Shown: in pieces, positions 49,227 through 59,705 of the stretch
Position numbering within the stretch: position 1 is the first letter of the stretch
Layout of the letters: every line of letters starts with the position of its first letter
Assembly (NCBI GenBank): GCA_030645235.1
Contig: JAUSMV010000030.1
Coordinates: 1-64,000 of the forward strand
DNA length: 64,000 bases
Direction of reading: 5' to 3'
Source: Parvibaculum sp.
GTDB taxonomy: Bacteria > Pseudomonadota > Alphaproteobacteria > Parvibaculales > Parvibaculaceae
The notes under the pieces: model-generated
The model's database searches: none
Seen by the model: only the letters and a program-made list of their open reading frames with translations
What the model was told of the DNA's origin: nothing
Translations under genes and position numbers: made by a program

Positions 49227-50546
49227 ATGACGAATAATATCGGAACAAAGGCGGGTGCGAAAAGCACCTCCACGCTCACACTCGGTGGCAAAAATTTTGA
49301 CCTGCCTGTCTATGGTGGCTCAATCGGCCCGAACGTCGTGGACGTCTCGAAGCTCTACGGGCAGACGGGCCATTTCACTTATGACCCCGGCTTTACATCA
49401 ACAGCCAGCTGCGAAAGCCAGATCACCTATATTGACGGTGATGAAGGCGTGTTGCTCTATCGTGGTTATCCGATCGAACAGATCGCGGAGCGCGGTAACT
49501 TTCTCGAAACTTGCTTTCTGCTGCTGAACGGCGAATTGCCGAAGGCTGCCGAATTCAAAGAATTCGACAAGGCCATCACGAACCACACAATGGTTCACGA
49601 ACAGATGCAGTTCTTCCTGCGTGGCTTCCGTCGCGACGCGCATCCCATGGCCATTATGTGCGGCATGGTCGGCGCATTGTCTGCTTTCTATCATGACAGC
49701 ACGGACATCAACGATCCGGTGCAACGCATGATTGCGAGCCGTCGTCTGATCGCCAAGATCCCGACGATTGCCGCCATGGCCTATAAATACTCGGTCGGTC
49801 AGCCGGTTGTTTATCCGCGTAACGATCTCGGCTATGCCGAGAACTTCCTGCATATGTGCTTTGCGGTTCCCGCCGAAGAATACAAAGTTGATCCGATCCT
49901 CGCCCGTGCGATGGACCGCATCTTCATTCTGCATGCGGATCATGAACAGAATGCCTCGACATCGACAGTGCGTCTGGCAGGCTCTTCGGGCGCCAACCCG
50001 TTTGCCTGCATCGCGGCGGGCATTGCTTGCCTCTGGGGTCCGGCGCATGGCGGCGCCAATGAAGCGGCGCTGGAAATGCTCGCTGAAATCGGCACCGTTG
50101 ACCGTATTCCTGAATATGTGAAGAAGGCCAAAGACAAGAACGATCCGTTCCGTCTGATGGGCTTTGGTCATCGCGTTTACAAAAACTACGATCCGCGTGC
50201 CCGCGTGATGCAGCAGACCTGCCATGAAGTGCTCAAAGTTATGGGCATCAAGGACGATCCGCTTCTCGACGTCGCGATTGAACTTGAACGCATCGCGCTG
50301 TCGGATGATTACTTCATCGAGAAGAAGCTCTATCCGAATATCGATTTCTATTCGGGCATCACGCTCAAGGCGATGGGCTTTCCGACAACGATGTTTACGG
50401 TTCTCTTCGCGCTTGCCCGCACCGTGGGTTGGGTCGCGCAGTGGAACGAAATGATCGAAGATCCGGACCAGCGCATCGGCCGTCCGCGCCAGCTCTATAC
50501 GGGCGCACCGCGTCGCGATTATGTGTCGGTTGACAAGCGGAAGTGA
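49227..50546 (+). CDS. gltA: Citrate synthase
   Basis: 439 residues, type II (hexameric, Gram-negative) form. Condenses acetyl-CoA and oxaloacetate. Motifs: [34 protein letters not shown] with catalytic His, [15 protein letters not shown] (His) and [13 protein letters not shown] (Asp/Arg region). AGGACAGGTAGGC precedes the ATG. It ends at a strong terminator. Together with the PDH genes in this window it forms the entry to the TCA cycle. Confidence 0.97.
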   Translation: MTNNIGTKAGAKSTSTLTLGGKNFDLPVYGGSIGPNVVDVSKLYGQTGHFTYDPGFTSTASCESQITYIDGDEGVLLYRGYPIEQIAERGNFLETCFLLLNGELPKAAEFKEFDKAITNHTMVHEQMQFFLRGFRRDAHPMAIMCGMVGALSAFYHDSTDINDPVQRMIASRRLIAKIPTIAAMAYKYSVGQPVVYPRNDLGYAENFLHMCFAVPAEEYKVDPILARAMDRIFILHADHEQNASTSTVRLAGSSGANPFACIAAGIACLWGPAHGGANEAALEMLAEIGTVDRIPEYVKKAKDKNDPFRLMGFGHRVYKNYDPRARVMQQTCHEVLKVMGIKDDPLLDVAIELERIALSDDYFIEKKLYPNIDFYSGITLKAMGFPTTMFTVLFALARTVGWVAQWNEMIEDPDQRIGRPRQLYTGAPRRDYVSVDKRK

Positions 50547-50572
50547 TTTGATCCGTTATCGGATTAAACGAG

Positions 50573-50601
50573 AAAGGCGCTCCGGTTGGGGCGCCTTTTT
50601 T
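50573..50601 (+). terminator. Rho-independent terminator of gltA
   Basis: AAAGGCGC (50573-50580) pairs with GCGCCTTT (50591-50598), followed by more T. Confidence 0.85.
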
Positions 50602-50695
50602 CATTCGGTAAGGGAAGGCGAAATATCCTCACCCGGCCATCTCCCAACGGGAGAAGCAAAGGAAGAAGGAGGGAGAGACATAAAATGGAACAAAA

Positions 50696-50848
50696 TCTCT
50701 ATCCCCACCTGAGTATTTCGCATTTTTTCGCACCCTCGGAAGCAACCAACGAAAAACCAATGATCTCGACATGGAAACCTCGAATCTCTTGCAAGAAACA
50801 CACGAAATCCGAGCCTCAATGTTGATGGATAAAGTGCCTATCCCCGCT
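50696..50848 (+). repeat. Diverged ~150-bp element (copy B), shared with 5413-5568
   Basis: CTCTATCCCC (about 50696), ATGGAAACCTCGAATCTCTT (50771, identical to copy A for 28 bp) and CCTATCCCCGC (about 50837) lie about 70 bp apart, as in copy A. A 27-codon frame runs from the ATG to TAG, but the downstream sequence is not conserved in frame with copy A. The rest of 50547-50874 is intergenic with a degenerate CTCCCAACGGGAG palindrome near 50640; it holds no gene. Confidence 0.6.
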
Positions 50849-50874
50849 TTTTAGAGACCTCCAAAAGTCCCGTC

Positions 50875-52044
50875 TCAAAGCATTTCGAGGACGGCTCTTG
50901 CGGCGCGGAGGCTGGGGCGCGGGCCGCCGACGCCCATCAGGGTGCGGAGTTCTTCAAGATCGGATTTGGCGCGGGCCCGTTCAGGCGTGTCCGAGAGCAA
51001 AGGCCGCAAGGCCTCTGTAAGTTTGGGAGCGGTGGCGTCGAGTTGCAAAAATTCGCGCACGGAGGGCCGGTCGAGGATGAGGTTCACCACCACGACGGAG
51101 GGCACTTTCAGAAGGCGCGAGACGACGTAAGCGGCAGCGAGATCAATCTTGTAGGCGATGACCATGGGCACGCGGGCAAGACCGAGTTCGAGTGCCACTG
51201 TGCCGGATGCCGCAAGCGCGGCGGTGGCGGCATCGAAGGCCGCGCGTTTTTCCATTTCTTCGTGAACCAAAATAACGGGTACGGACCATTTGGCGATGGC
51301 GGTCTCGACCAGATGACGCACATGGGGCACGGTGGGAATGACGACGGTGAGGTTTGGGGTGTCGGCAGCGAGGCGCTGAGCGACGTCTCCGAAAATATGG
51401 ATGAGGCGTTTCACTTCATTGGTGCGGCTGCCGGGCAGGACGAGGAGCAGCGGCGTATCAGCGGCGAGATTGTGAAGTGCGCGGAAGCGGCCCCCCTCGC
51501 CTTCGGCGGGCACGCGCTCAATCGCGGGATGGCCGACATAGATGCAATCGAGATGCGCCTGCGCGCGGAAAAAATCCGGTTCGAACGGAAGCAGCGCCAG
51601 CACACGGTCAATATATTTGGCCATGCTTTTTGCACGACCCTGACGCCATGCCCAGACACTCGGCGAAACATAGTTGGCGATCTTGATATCGGGCGCGCGT
51701 TTGGCGACGCGTTTGGCAACGCGATGGGTGAAGTCAGGACTGTCGATGATGACCAGCACGTCGGGCTTTTGCGCGATGGCAAAGTCAGCGGCTTCGCGCA
51801 CACGACGCAGGATCAGGGGCAGTCGCGGGATGACTTCGCGCGGGCCCATGACGGATGTGTCCGACATGGGATAGATGGACGACAAGCCGTGAGCGATCAT
51901 ATGCGGGCCGCCGACGCCGGAGATGCGGATATTGCCGCCTGTCTCGCTCATCAGGGCTTCCATCAGCTCGCCGCCGAGCACGTCGCCGGAGGGTTCACCG
52001 GCCACCAGCATGATGTGGGGGATGCGCAGCGCGAGTTCACTCAT
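50875..52044 (-). CDS. lpxB: Lipid-A-disaccharide synthase
   Basis: 389 residues from ATG 52044, which overlaps the lpxI stop (ATGA). GT19 glycosyltransferase joining lipid X and UDP-2,3-diacylglucosamine. Motifs: VAGEPSGDVLGGELM at the N-terminus, VSPSVWAWRQGRAK and LPGSRTNEVKRL, with ASGTVALELGLARVPMV near the C-terminus. Last gene of the lipid A operon and convergent with gltA. Confidence 0.95.
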   Translation of the reverse strand: MSELALRIPHIMLVAGEPSGDVLGGELMEALMSETGGNIRISGVGGPHMIAHGLSSIYPMSDTSVMGPREVIPRLPLILRRVREAADFAIAQKPDVLVIIDSPDFTHRVAKRVAKRAPDIKIANYVSPSVWAWRQGRAKSMAKYIDRVLALLPFEPDFFRAQAHLDCIYVGHPAIERVPAEGEGGRFRALHNLAADTPLLLVLPGSRTNEVKRLIHIFGDVAQRLAADTPNLTVVIPTVPHVRHLVETAIAKWSVPVILVHEEMEKRAAFDAATAALAASGTVALELGLARVPMVIAYKIDLAAAYVVSRLLKVPSVVVVNLILDRPSVREFLQLDATAPKLTEALRPLLSDTPERARAKSDLEELRTLMGVGGPRPSLRAARAVLEML

Positions 52045-52907
52045 GGGGTGAGACTGTCGAGACGGGACGGCGGAAAACAAAGAACGAAGAGACCAAGACG
52101 GTCGGCGGCGGCTCTGATCTCATCGGTATCAGCAATGATCGCCCCGCCCGCTTCAACCGCGATGCCCGCAAGGCCTGCCATGGCGGCGCGCTCAACAGTG
52201 CGGCTGCCGATGGTGGGCAGATCGACGCGGCGATCCTGTGCGGGTTTGGGAAGTTTGACGAGAACACCGGAGCGGCCGTTTTTGCCATCGGGAAATTCAG
52301 CCGCGACACGGAAGAGCATATTGTCAGTGCCCTTCACATCTTCCAGCGCGATGACCTTGCCGTTACGCACGACGACGCCCTGCCCGATATCACGCGAGCC
52401 GATGTCGAGTGCGGCGCTGATGCCCAAATCAATATCGGCCTGATGGGCAGCGTCAGGCACTGCATTGGAGAGCAGACCTTCCTGCGCCAGCAAAGTGGTG
52501 AGGATCGATTCAGCGGGCACGATTTTCATGCCGTTGCGTTCGAGAAACTCAACAACGCCGCGCAGCAGCGCATCGTCACCGATCTTCAGACGGCGGATAA
52601 AATCGGGCAGAAGGATAAGACCGGTCCAGTCCGGCACGATGTCACGCAGGCGCGGCCTTGTGATCGGGCCGATGAAAACGATGTCTTCACAGCCTGCCTG
52701 TTTGACGAGGCGGAGAAATTTTCCTGCGCCGCCGATGCGAATCCAGCCATGCGGCCATGCCTCAATAGACGGGCCTGCTGCACCCTGAATGCCGACGATG
52801 AAGACGTCACGGCCTTGCGCACGGGCAGCTTCGGCGAGCTTGATCGGCAAGGGTCCGCTACCAGCGATAATACCGAGTGTGCGAGGGCGTGGTGTTGGGT
52901 CTGACAT
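52041..52907 (-). CDS. lpxI: UDP-2,3-diacylglucosamine pyrophosphatase LpxI
   Basis: 288 residues, DUF1009 family, which replaces LpxH in most Alphaproteobacteria. Hydrolyses UDP-2,3-diacylglucosamine to lipid X. Recognised by LGIIAGSGPLPIKLAEAAR, the central GRDIGQG-like segment SRDIGQGVVV and the conserved C-terminal VDLPTIGSRTVERAAMAGL. Between lpxA and lpxB, with lpxB overlapping by 4 bp. Confidence 0.94.
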   Translation of the reverse strand: MSDPTPRPRTLGIIAGSGPLPIKLAEAARAQGRDVFIVGIQGAAGPSIEAWPHGWIRIGGAGKFLRLVKQAGCEDIVFIGPITRPRLRDIVPDWTGLILLPDFIRRLKIGDDALLRGVVEFLERNGMKIVPAESILTTLLAQEGLLSNAVPDAAHQADIDLGISAALDIGSRDIGQGVVVRNGKVIALEDVKGTDNMLFRVAAEFPDGKNGRSGVLVKLPKPAQDRRVDLPTIGSRTVERAAMAGLAGIAVEAGGAIIADTDEIRAAADRLGLFVLCFPPSRLDSLTP

Positions 52908-52919
52908 TGAGCTTGGGGC

Positions 52920-53708
52920 TCAACGCGCGGGCATGCAGAGCGGGCGCTCCGACGCGGCCTGGATGAAGTTCACCACTTCCATCACGTCAGCGTTACCGGC
53001 GCTCGATGCGGCAACAGCGGCGACGCGATCACGCAATGCGCCTTCGCCTTCAAATATCTGACCATAGGCGGCCCGCAGCGCGAAGATGCGCTCACGCTCG
53101 AAACCATGACGCTTCAGGCCGACGAGATTGAGACCGACGAGCGTTGCGCGATTGCCGATGACCAGACCGAAAGGAATGACATCGCCTTCGACCGCTGTGG
53201 CACCGCCGATAAAGGCATTGCGACCGACACGGGCGAATTGATGGATCGAGGAGCCGCCGCCGAAGATCACATGATCGGCGATGCGGCAATGGCCTGCGAG
53301 CAAGGTGGCGCTCGAAATGATAATGCCATCGCCAAGGATGCAATCGTGGCCGATATGGACGCTTGAGAGGCCGACGAATTTGTCACCGATTTTGGTGAGC
53401 ATGCCACCGCCTTCGGTGCCTGCATTCATGGTCACGTATTCGCGGATCATCGCGTCGGCGCCGACTTCGAGGCGGCTGTCTTCGCCGTGATATTTCAAAT
53501 CCTGCGGCTGTTGGCCGAGGCAGGCGAAGGGAAATATTTTGGCGCGCGGGCCGATGGTCGTGTTGCCGTCGATGACAACATGGCTCATCAGCTCACAATC
53601 ATCACCGAGCGAAACTTTTGCACCGATGATGCAATAGGGTCCGATTTTGACGTTCGCCCCGATCTGCGCGTCTTTGTGAACAATGGCGCTGGGGTGAATG
53701 TTGGTCAT
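52920..53708 (-). CDS. lpxA: UDP-N-acetylglucosamine acyltransferase
   Basis: 262 residues from ATG 53708, overlapping the fabZ stop (ATGA). Left-handed beta-helix of hexapeptide repeats ([20 protein letters not shown] and onward), with catalytic His region [13 protein letters not shown] and a C-terminal helical domain. Transfers the first acyl chain of lipid A from acyl-ACP. A longer frame to 53795 lies within fabZ. Confidence 0.95.
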   Translation of the reverse strand: MTNIHPSAIVHKDAQIGANVKIGPYCIIGAKVSLGDDCELMSHVVIDGNTTIGPRAKIFPFACLGQQPQDLKYHGEDSRLEVGADAMIREYVTMNAGTEGGGMLTKIGDKFVGLSSVHIGHDCILGDGIIISSATLLAGHCRIADHVIFGGGSSIHQFARVGRNAFIGGATAVEGDVIPFGLVIGNRATLVGLNLVGLKRHGFERERIFALRAAYGQIFEGEGALRDRVAAVAASSAGNADVMEVVNFIQAASERPLCMPAR

Positions 53709-54184
53709 GCGTCTGCCTGATCGATAATCATGGCGGCGAAATCTGCTTCGGCGACAATCGCGCCGTTTACTTTCGCCTGCCCGTTGAACTTCCATACGGG
53801 GCCGCGGCTTTGCAGCTTCTGTACATGGACATGCATCACATCACCCGGCACGACGGGCTTGCGGAATTTGGCTTTGTCGATCGACATGAAGTAAACGACT
53901 TTGTTGTCGGCCCCCTGCCCCAGACCATTGAGCACCAGCGCTCCGGCGGTCTGCGCCATGGCTTCGACAATCAGCACGCCAGGCATGACAGGCATGCCCG
54001 GAAAGTGGCCCTGAAAATGCGGCTCGTTATAGGAAACATTTTTGATGCCGATGGCGCTCTGTGTGCCGCGCATTTCCTTGATGCCGTCAATCATCAGCAA
54101 AGGATAGCGATGCGGCAATAATTGCATCACACGTTTAATGTCAGCCTCATCGACCTTTTCTGCAGACGTTACCGTCTCCGTCAT
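53705..54184 (-). CDS. fabZ: 3-hydroxyacyl-ACP dehydratase FabZ
   Basis: 159 residues, hot-dog fold. Dehydrates 3-hydroxyacyl-ACP in fatty acid elongation and competes with LpxA/LpxD for substrate, which fits its place between them. Motifs: [13 protein letters not shown] and [20 protein letters not shown] with catalytic His and Glu. 40 bp after lpxD. Confidence 0.95.
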   Translation of the reverse strand: MTETVTSAEKVDEADIKRVMQLLPHRYPLLMIDGIKEMRGTQSAIGIKNVSYNEPHFQGHFPGMPVMPGVLIVEAMAQTAGALVLNGLGQGADNKVVYFMSIDKAKFRKPVVPGDVMHVHVQKLQSRGPVWKFNGQAKVNGAIVAEADFAAMIIDQADA

Positions 54185-54224
54185 GCTCGCGTCCTCAAGT
54201 TCGGTTTATCAAAATTGCGTTCGT

Positions 54225-55298
54225 TTATTCTTCTGTGTCGGCTTTACGCCGACGGCCAAGATTGCGCACGCTGGCCAGTTCGCGTGCCCATTCTTTTACA
54301 GGGCGGGCGGGTGCGCCGCCATAGCGTTGACCGGCAGGCACATCATGCGTGACACCGCTGCGGGCGGCGAGCTGTGCGCCGGAATTGATGGTGAGATGTC
54401 CCGCGACGCCGACCTGTGCTGCCAGAACAACGAAATCACCCAAATGCGCGCTGCCCGCAATGCCGGTTTGGGACACGATCACACAATGGCGACCGATGGT
54501 GACGTTGTGGCCGATCTGTACGAGATTGTCGATCTTCGTACCTTCGCCAATGACCGTATCGGGACCGGCACCGCGATCAACCGTGGTGTTGGCACCGATC
54601 TCAACGTCATCCTGAATGATGACGCGGCCAAGCTGCGGCACCTTCTCATGGCGCGGCAGGCCCATGGCAAAGCCGAAGCCGTCCTGACCGATGGCGACGC
54701 CGTGATGGAGGATGACGCGATCACCGATATGGGCGTGACTCACCGACACATTGGGACCGATGAAACATTTGCGACCGATGGTACAGCCGCGCGAGATCAC
54801 GGCATTGACACCGATGACGCTGCCCTCGCCGATTTCGCAATTTTCGGAAATGGTGGCTCCCGGCTCAACCGTGACGCCTGCGCCGAGTTTAGCAGAGGGA
54901 TGCACACGAGCCTGCGCATGAACGCCGCTTCCTTTGGATTCAAAGGTGGCGGCTTCATAAGTCGGCGCGCCATGGACTTCCTGCGGATAGAAAAACTGGC
55001 TCGCCTTTGCATAGGCACGATAGGGGTCGTTGCTCAGGAGCAAGGCCATGCCTGCGGGCGCGCGGTCGGCCTGACGCGGATGCACGATGCAGGCACCGGC
55101 TTTGGTCGCCACAAAGGCGGCAACATATTTGGGATTGTCGAGGAAACTCAAGTCGTCCGCACCGGCGCTGTCGAGCGGCGCGATGTCATGGACGAGCTGC
55201 GCGGGGTCTGCACCCGCAGCCAGTTCAGCGCCCACGCGCCGGGCGATATCGCCCAGCGCATGGGGACCGGTATTTGCGAAAAAACGAGGATCAGCCAT
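54225..55298 (-). CDS. lpxD: UDP-3-O-acylglucosamine N-acyltransferase
   Basis: 357 residues. N-terminal LpxD-specific domain (to about 105), then a long hexapeptide-repeat beta-helix with catalytic His region ([14 protein letters not shown]) and a short C-terminal helix. Adds the N-linked hydroxyacyl chain to the lipid A precursor. Lies between the OmpH/Skp gene and fabZ, as expected. Confidence 0.95.
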   Translation of the reverse strand: MADPRFFANTGPHALGDIARRVGAELAAGADPAQLVHDIAPLDSAGADDLSFLDNPKYVAAFVATKAGACIVHPRQADRAPAGMALLLSNDPYRAYAKASQFFYPQEVHGAPTYEAATFESKGSGVHAQARVHPSAKLGAGVTVEPGATISENCEIGEGSVIGVNAVISRGCTIGRKCFIGPNVSVSHAHIGDRVILHHGVAIGQDGFGFAMGLPRHEKVPQLGRVIIQDDVEIGANTTVDRGAGPDTVIGEGTKIDNLVQIGHNVTIGRHCVIVSQTGIAGSAHLGDFVVLAAQVGVAGHLTINSGAQLAARSGVTHDVPAGQRYGGAPARPVKEWARELASVRNLGRRRKADTEE

Positions 55299-55345
55299 TG
55301 CTGTTTAGTCGCAGCAGGCTAGCCAACCTGTCCGCTCTTCCTATG

Positions 55346-55927
55346 TTATTGCTGCGCTGCTTTTTGCAGCTCAGCCGATGTCATTGACTTGAGCGTCACA
55401 GTTGTCATCTTGCCGTCGAGGGCCGTGACGAGATCTGCGGTCACATCCTTGCCGCCGTAAATCACGGCTGACTTGTCCATCAGGATGCCGCCGCCATTGG
55501 CTTTCACGACATCGGCGACGAGGGGTACGATGGCTTTCTGAATCTGGAAACGGGCAAAGTTCACGCCGTTCTGAAGGTTCTGTTCCTTCTCGGCGAACTT
55601 ACGCTGTGTGTCCTGTTCCTTCTGCTGGAAGGCGCGGGCCTTAGCTGCAAAATCTTCTTCTTTGAGAAGGCCGCGCTGTTCGCCAAGCTTTTTGGCTTCG
55701 GCACGCAGGCCATCGCCCGCCTTCTGACCATCGGCTTGCAATTTTTTGCCGGAAGTCTCGATCTGCGACTTCAGGTTCTTGCCAACCTTGGACAGCGCGA
55801 AGACCTGCTCGGTGTTGACAGTCATGATGTTGACGTCGGCTGTGGCGGCCGACAGCGGCGCTGCAATGACGAGCGAGGCCATGGCCAATGCGCCCATGAG
55901 ACGCGCAGCGATACGATTGAACTTCAT
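55346..55927 (-). CDS. OmpH/Skp family periplasmic chaperone
   Basis: 193 residues with a signal peptide (cleavage after about residue 28, LSAATA) and a long, charged helical region (about 60-130; many KKL/EEDF/KEQ repeats), as in Skp, which holds unfolded outer-membrane proteins for BamA. It lies between bamA and lpxD, the usual site. Confidence 0.88.
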   Translation of the reverse strand: MKFNRIAARLMGALAMASLVIAAPLSAATADVNIMTVNTEQVFALSKVGKNLKSQIETSGKKLQADGQKAGDGLRAEAKKLGEQRGLLKEEDFAAKARAFQQKEQDTQRKFAEKEQNLQNGVNFARFQIQKAIVPLVADVVKANGGGILMDKSAVIYGGKDVTADLVTALDGKMTTVTLKSMTSAELQKAAQQ

Positions 55928-55993
55928 AGTAGCGGTATCCCCTTTAACTCTTTGAACTGATTAACTGCGATGTGTCTTAGAAGCTCGATTTTC

Positions 55994-58333
55994 TTAGAAG
56001 CTTGTGCCCGCGCTGAAGCGGAAGGATTCTTCTTTGTCGTAATCTTCGGATGTCAGCACTTTGGCAAAATCGAGACGCACAGGACCAAACGGTGATTTCC
56101 AATTGACGCTGATGCCTGTCGAGAGTCGTGGCGCAAAATCATCCTTGATGTTGGTGCCGGCGGGCTGGTCTTCCGCCTTACCAATCAGACCATAATCAAA
56201 AAAGACGCTTGTGCGGATGCCCAGGGCATCCGGAATGCCGTTGGGGAATGTCATTTCAGTGGTACCGAAGAGATAGGCTTCAGCGCCGACAGCGTCACCG
56301 GTGAGAAGATCGCGCGGACCGATGCCGCCCGATTCAAAGCCACGGAAGTCTGAGCCGCCTTTGAAGAAACGGTCATTCAGGCGGATATCTTCGCCGATGC
56401 CAAAAATGTAACCCATATCGAAACTCTGGGTCAGGATCCAATCCTCGGCAATACCGTAGTAACCGTGGACGAGCAATTCCTGAGACAAGTAATTCACCGT
56501 GCCGCCGATGCCCGCGTAATCCTGGCTCAGCAAGAAGTCCCAGCCGCCGGTCGGATCCACCGGATCGTTACGAAAGTCGAGATAGTAGTCATAGCCGATG
56601 ATCGAACGGGTTTCCTGACCTTCAGCCGCTTTCACAGCGGCGGAGGCCGTTGCCGCGACATTGGTTATTTCTTCGCGACGCAACTGGTAACGCGCAAGGA
56701 AACGGCTGTTGTCGGACAGCGGGAAGCCGAAACGGAAGCCGAAGCCCTGTGTACGGCTGTCGAACGAGGCTTCGTCCTGATAGTCGGTTTCGGTGACGAA
56801 CAAATCGACGCCGCCAACCAGATCACGATCAAGGAAGAAGGGATCGGTGTACTGGAACTGGATCAGCTGCTGACGCGCCGAAACGGACACGCTGGTGCCC
56901 AACTGCAAGCCACGACCAAGGAAGTTACGTTCGTTCAACGACACGCCGAGAATGGCGCTGTCAACCGATGAGAAGCCGAAGCTGAGAGACAGAGAACCTG
57001 TTGACTGCTCCTGCACCGCGACGTTGATGTTCGTGCGGTCTTCAGCTGTGCCCGGCGACTGCGTGACTTCGACCTTGCTGAAGTATTGCAGGGCACGAAT
57101 GTCTTTTTCGGATTTATCGAGCAGCACTTTGTTGAAGGCATCGCCTTCGACAAGTTTCATCTGACGACGGATCACACGGTCGAGCGTGCGCACGTTGCCT
57201 GTGATGTTGATGCGATCCACATAGACGCGCGGGCCTTCTGCGATGACGTAGCTGATGTCAACGACATGCTTCTCACGATCACGCTTGGCACGCGGACGAA
57301 CTTGCGCAAAGGCATAGCCCTGTGTACCGGCGGCATAGGTCAGCGCGTCGGTTGTTTTGTCGATGAGCTGCGCGTTGTAAGTCTCGCCTTCAACCGTCAC
57401 GATCTTCTCTTCAAGCTCACCCTGCTTGAGATTTTTCAGATTGGACTTGAGCGTGATTTTACCGAAGTTGTAGATCGGCCCCTCTTCCACCGTGAAGGTG
57501 ATGTTGAAGGCGCTGTTGTCCCGATTAAGATCCGCAACACCGGAGACGACACGGAAGTCGGCATAGCCATGCGAAAGATAAAAGCGACGGAGCAATTCGC
57601 GGTCATAGGTCAGACGATCGGGATCGTAGCTGTCGGACGAAGACAGAAACTTCCACCAAGCGCTTTCGCCCGTTGAAATGATTTCGCGCAATTTGCCATC
57701 GCTGAAGGCTGTGTTGCCCAGGAAGCTGATGGACGCAATTTTGGTTTTCGGACCTTCGTTGATTTCAAACACGAGGTCGATACGGTTTTGCGGCAGACGA
57801 ATGACTTTGGGTTCAACGGTGGCAGCGAAACGGCCACCGCGGCGATAAAGCTCAATGATGCGCGTGACGTCGGCCTGGACTTTGGCGCGCGTATAGATGG
57901 TGCGCGGCTTCAACTGAACTTCGTTGTTCAGGTCTTCCTCTTTGATGGCGCTGGTGCCTTCATAAGCGACACGATTGATGATCGGGTTTTCGACGACCGT
58001 GACGATCAGCGTGCCATCGTCAAAGCGCATGGCAATGTCAGCAAACAGGCCTGTGGCGAACAGACGTTTGAGGCTTTCATCGACCCGGGCACCTTCATAG
58101 ACCATGCCTTCAGAGATTGTCATATAGGTGAGGACGGTCTCGCGCTCGATGCGCTGATTGCCCTCAACTTCGATCTTCCTGACCATGTCGCCGTTAGCAG
58201 CAAAGGCGGCAGAACCGCCAAGCAGCGGAGAGACCGCAGGCACCTGTGACAAAAGAGCGAGGGCTGCGAACATCAACGCAACTTTACCGCCAAAAGTCGA
58301 AACTCTGGTCAAATAGCCGGCCAGTCGTATCAT
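55994..58333 (-). CDS. bamA: Outer membrane assembly factor BamA
   Basis: About 779 residues from ATG 58333 (a GTG two codons earlier is also possible). Signal peptide, then five POTRA domains (from MVRKIEVEGNQRIERETV) and a 16-strand barrel ending in FRFSAGTSF with the terminal Phe. Inserts beta-barrel proteins into the outer membrane, a client list that would include the DUF1302 protein in this window. The conserved loop-6 region GGSDFRGFESGGIGPRD is present. Downstream of rseP and upstream of skp. Confidence 0.95.
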   Translation of the reverse strand: MIRLAGYLTRVSTFGGKVALMFAALALLSQVPAVSPLLGGSAAFAANGDMVRKIEVEGNQRIERETVLTYMTISEGMVYEGARVDESLKRLFATGLFADIAMRFDDGTLIVTVVENPIINRVAYEGTSAIKEEDLNNEVQLKPRTIYTRAKVQADVTRIIELYRRGGRFAATVEPKVIRLPQNRIDLVFEINEGPKTKIASISFLGNTAFSDGKLREIISTGESAWWKFLSSSDSYDPDRLTYDRELLRRFYLSHGYADFRVVSGVADLNRDNSAFNITFTVEEGPIYNFGKITLKSNLKNLKQGELEEKIVTVEGETYNAQLIDKTTDALTYAAGTQGYAFAQVRPRAKRDREKHVVDISYVIAEGPRVYVDRINITGNVRTLDRVIRRQMKLVEGDAFNKVLLDKSEKDIRALQYFSKVEVTQSPGTAEDRTNINVAVQEQSTGSLSLSFGFSSVDSAILGVSLNERNFLGRGLQLGTSVSVSARQQLIQFQYTDPFFLDRDLVGGVDLFVTETDYQDEASFDSRTQGFGFRFGFPLSDNSRFLARYQLRREEITNVAATASAAVKAAEGQETRSIIGYDYYLDFRNDPVDPTGGWDFLLSQDYAGIGGTVNYLSQELLVHGYYGIAEDWILTQSFDMGYIFGIGEDIRLNDRFFKGGSDFRGFESGGIGPRDLLTGDAVGAEAYLFGTTEMTFPNGIPDALGIRTSVFFDYGLIGKAEDQPAGTNIKDDFAPRLSTGISVNWKSPFGPVRLDFAKVLTSEDYDKEESFRFSAGTSF

Positions 58334-58442
58334 CCCCACACCATCCTCAACCGCGCAGCATCAACGCAATGCCGCATAATTCGCCACCCCCCCGAAGGGA
58401 GAACTTGTGCCCCTGACGGGGAATTCAAAACGCCCGAAACGA

Positions 58443-59585
58443 TCAGGTGAACAAACGCACCAGATCGTTCCATGTCGCAAAGACCATCAGCATCATTACC
58501 AAGGCAAGTCCGATGCGAAAGCCAAATTCCTGTGCTTTCTCACCCAGAGGTTTGCCCTTCGCCCCCTCAATCGCATAGTACAGAAGATGCCCGCCATCCA
58601 GCATGGGCACCGGAAACAAATTAAGCAGACCAATGCTCACAGACAAAACAGCCGTCAGATTGAGGAGTGCGACAAAGCCAAGTGTTGCCACCTGACCTGA
58701 CACTTCGGCAATCCGGAGCGGTCCGCCAAGTTGGCTTGAGTCTTCACGTCCTGCAAGCATGCCGCCCAAAAAGCTGAATGTGCGCGACACGATGAACCAT
58801 GTTTCCCCGGCGCCCTTCACGACGCTCGTAAAGGGGTCGGTTTTGACGATCTTGTCGGTGCCCGGACCGGACTTGCGCGAAAGGCCGAGCTGGCCGATGC
58901 GCTGCACATTGTCGAAGCCGTCTTTGATTTCGACAAGGCGCGGGGTGCCGATCAGAGTGATCTCGGTATCGGCGCGGACAACGCCGAAGGTGAGCGGAAC
59001 TTCGGGGCTGATCGAGACGATACGCTGCATGTCTTCAAAGCCGCCGATGGCGCTGCCATTGATGGAGACGATCCGGTCATCAGACTTGAAGCCGGCGGCT
59101 TCGGCGGCGCTGCCTGCCTGTACGCTATCAACGACGGCAAGCGCGGTGCGCTGACCGACGAGGGAGAAAATGGCGGCGAAGATGACGATGGAAAGAAGGA
59201 AATTGGCAAAGGGGCCAGCGGCGACAACGGCGGCGCGCTGATGCAACGGCTTGAAGAAGAAGAGACCGGCGCGCTGATTTTCGGGAACGCCGGCCATGGC
59301 TTTAGCGTCAGGCATGGAAGCGGCGTTTTCATCGCCTGCGAATTTCACGTAACCACCGAGAGGAATCCAACTCAGTTTCCAGCGCGTGCCATGCTTATCC
59401 GTGCGGCCGAAGATTTCGCGGCCAAAGCCGATGGAGAAAACATCGACCTTCACGCCGCACCAACGCGCGACAAGGAAATGGCCGAGCTCGTGAAAAAACA
59501 CGACGACCGTAAGGACAAACAGGAAGGGAATAATGTAGCCCACGGCGCTCGTGCCGAAATTCCCCATACCGGTTAGCAGATCCAT
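58443..59585 (-). CDS. rseP: RIP site-2 metalloprotease RseP
   Basis: 380 residues, inner membrane. Zinc motif FFHELGHFLVARWCGV (HELGH at about 32-36), one periplasmic PDZ domain (about 130-210), and the second motif LNLFPVPMLDGGHLLYY. Cuts membrane-spanning anti-sigma factors or signal-peptide remnants. Standard position between dxr and bamA. One PDZ domain is recognised; E. coli RseP has two. Confidence 0.93.
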   Translation of the reverse strand: MDLLTGMGNFGTSAVGYIIPFLFVLTVVVFFHELGHFLVARWCGVKVDVFSIGFGREIFGRTDKHGTRWKLSWIPLGGYVKFAGDENAASMPDAKAMAGVPENQRAGLFFFKPLHQRAAVVAAGPFANFLLSIVIFAAIFSLVGQRTALAVVDSVQAGSAAEAAGFKSDDRIVSINGSAIGGFEDMQRIVSISPEVPLTFGVVRADTEITLIGTPRLVEIKDGFDNVQRIGQLGLSRKSGPGTDKIVKTDPFTSVVKGAGETWFIVSRTFSFLGGMLAGREDSSQLGGPLRIAEVSGQVATLGFVALLNLTAVLSVSIGLLNLFPVPMLDGGHLLYYAIEGAKGKPLGEKAQEFGFRIGLALVMMLMVFATWNDLVRLFT

Positions 59586-59705
59586 CTACTCAACATCCCA
59601 ATTCGCGACGCGCGGCGCGCATAATAGTCATATTCCATAGTCCGGCCACACGAAGCCCCCGCGCGAACCCATGAAGGTTCCGCCCGCCTTGGCGGCGAGA
59701 TTACG

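Noticed and set aside
54138-55322. 394-residue plus-strand frame antisense to lpxD
   Set aside because: Composition of a shadow frame, with no domain; lpxD on the other strand is certain.
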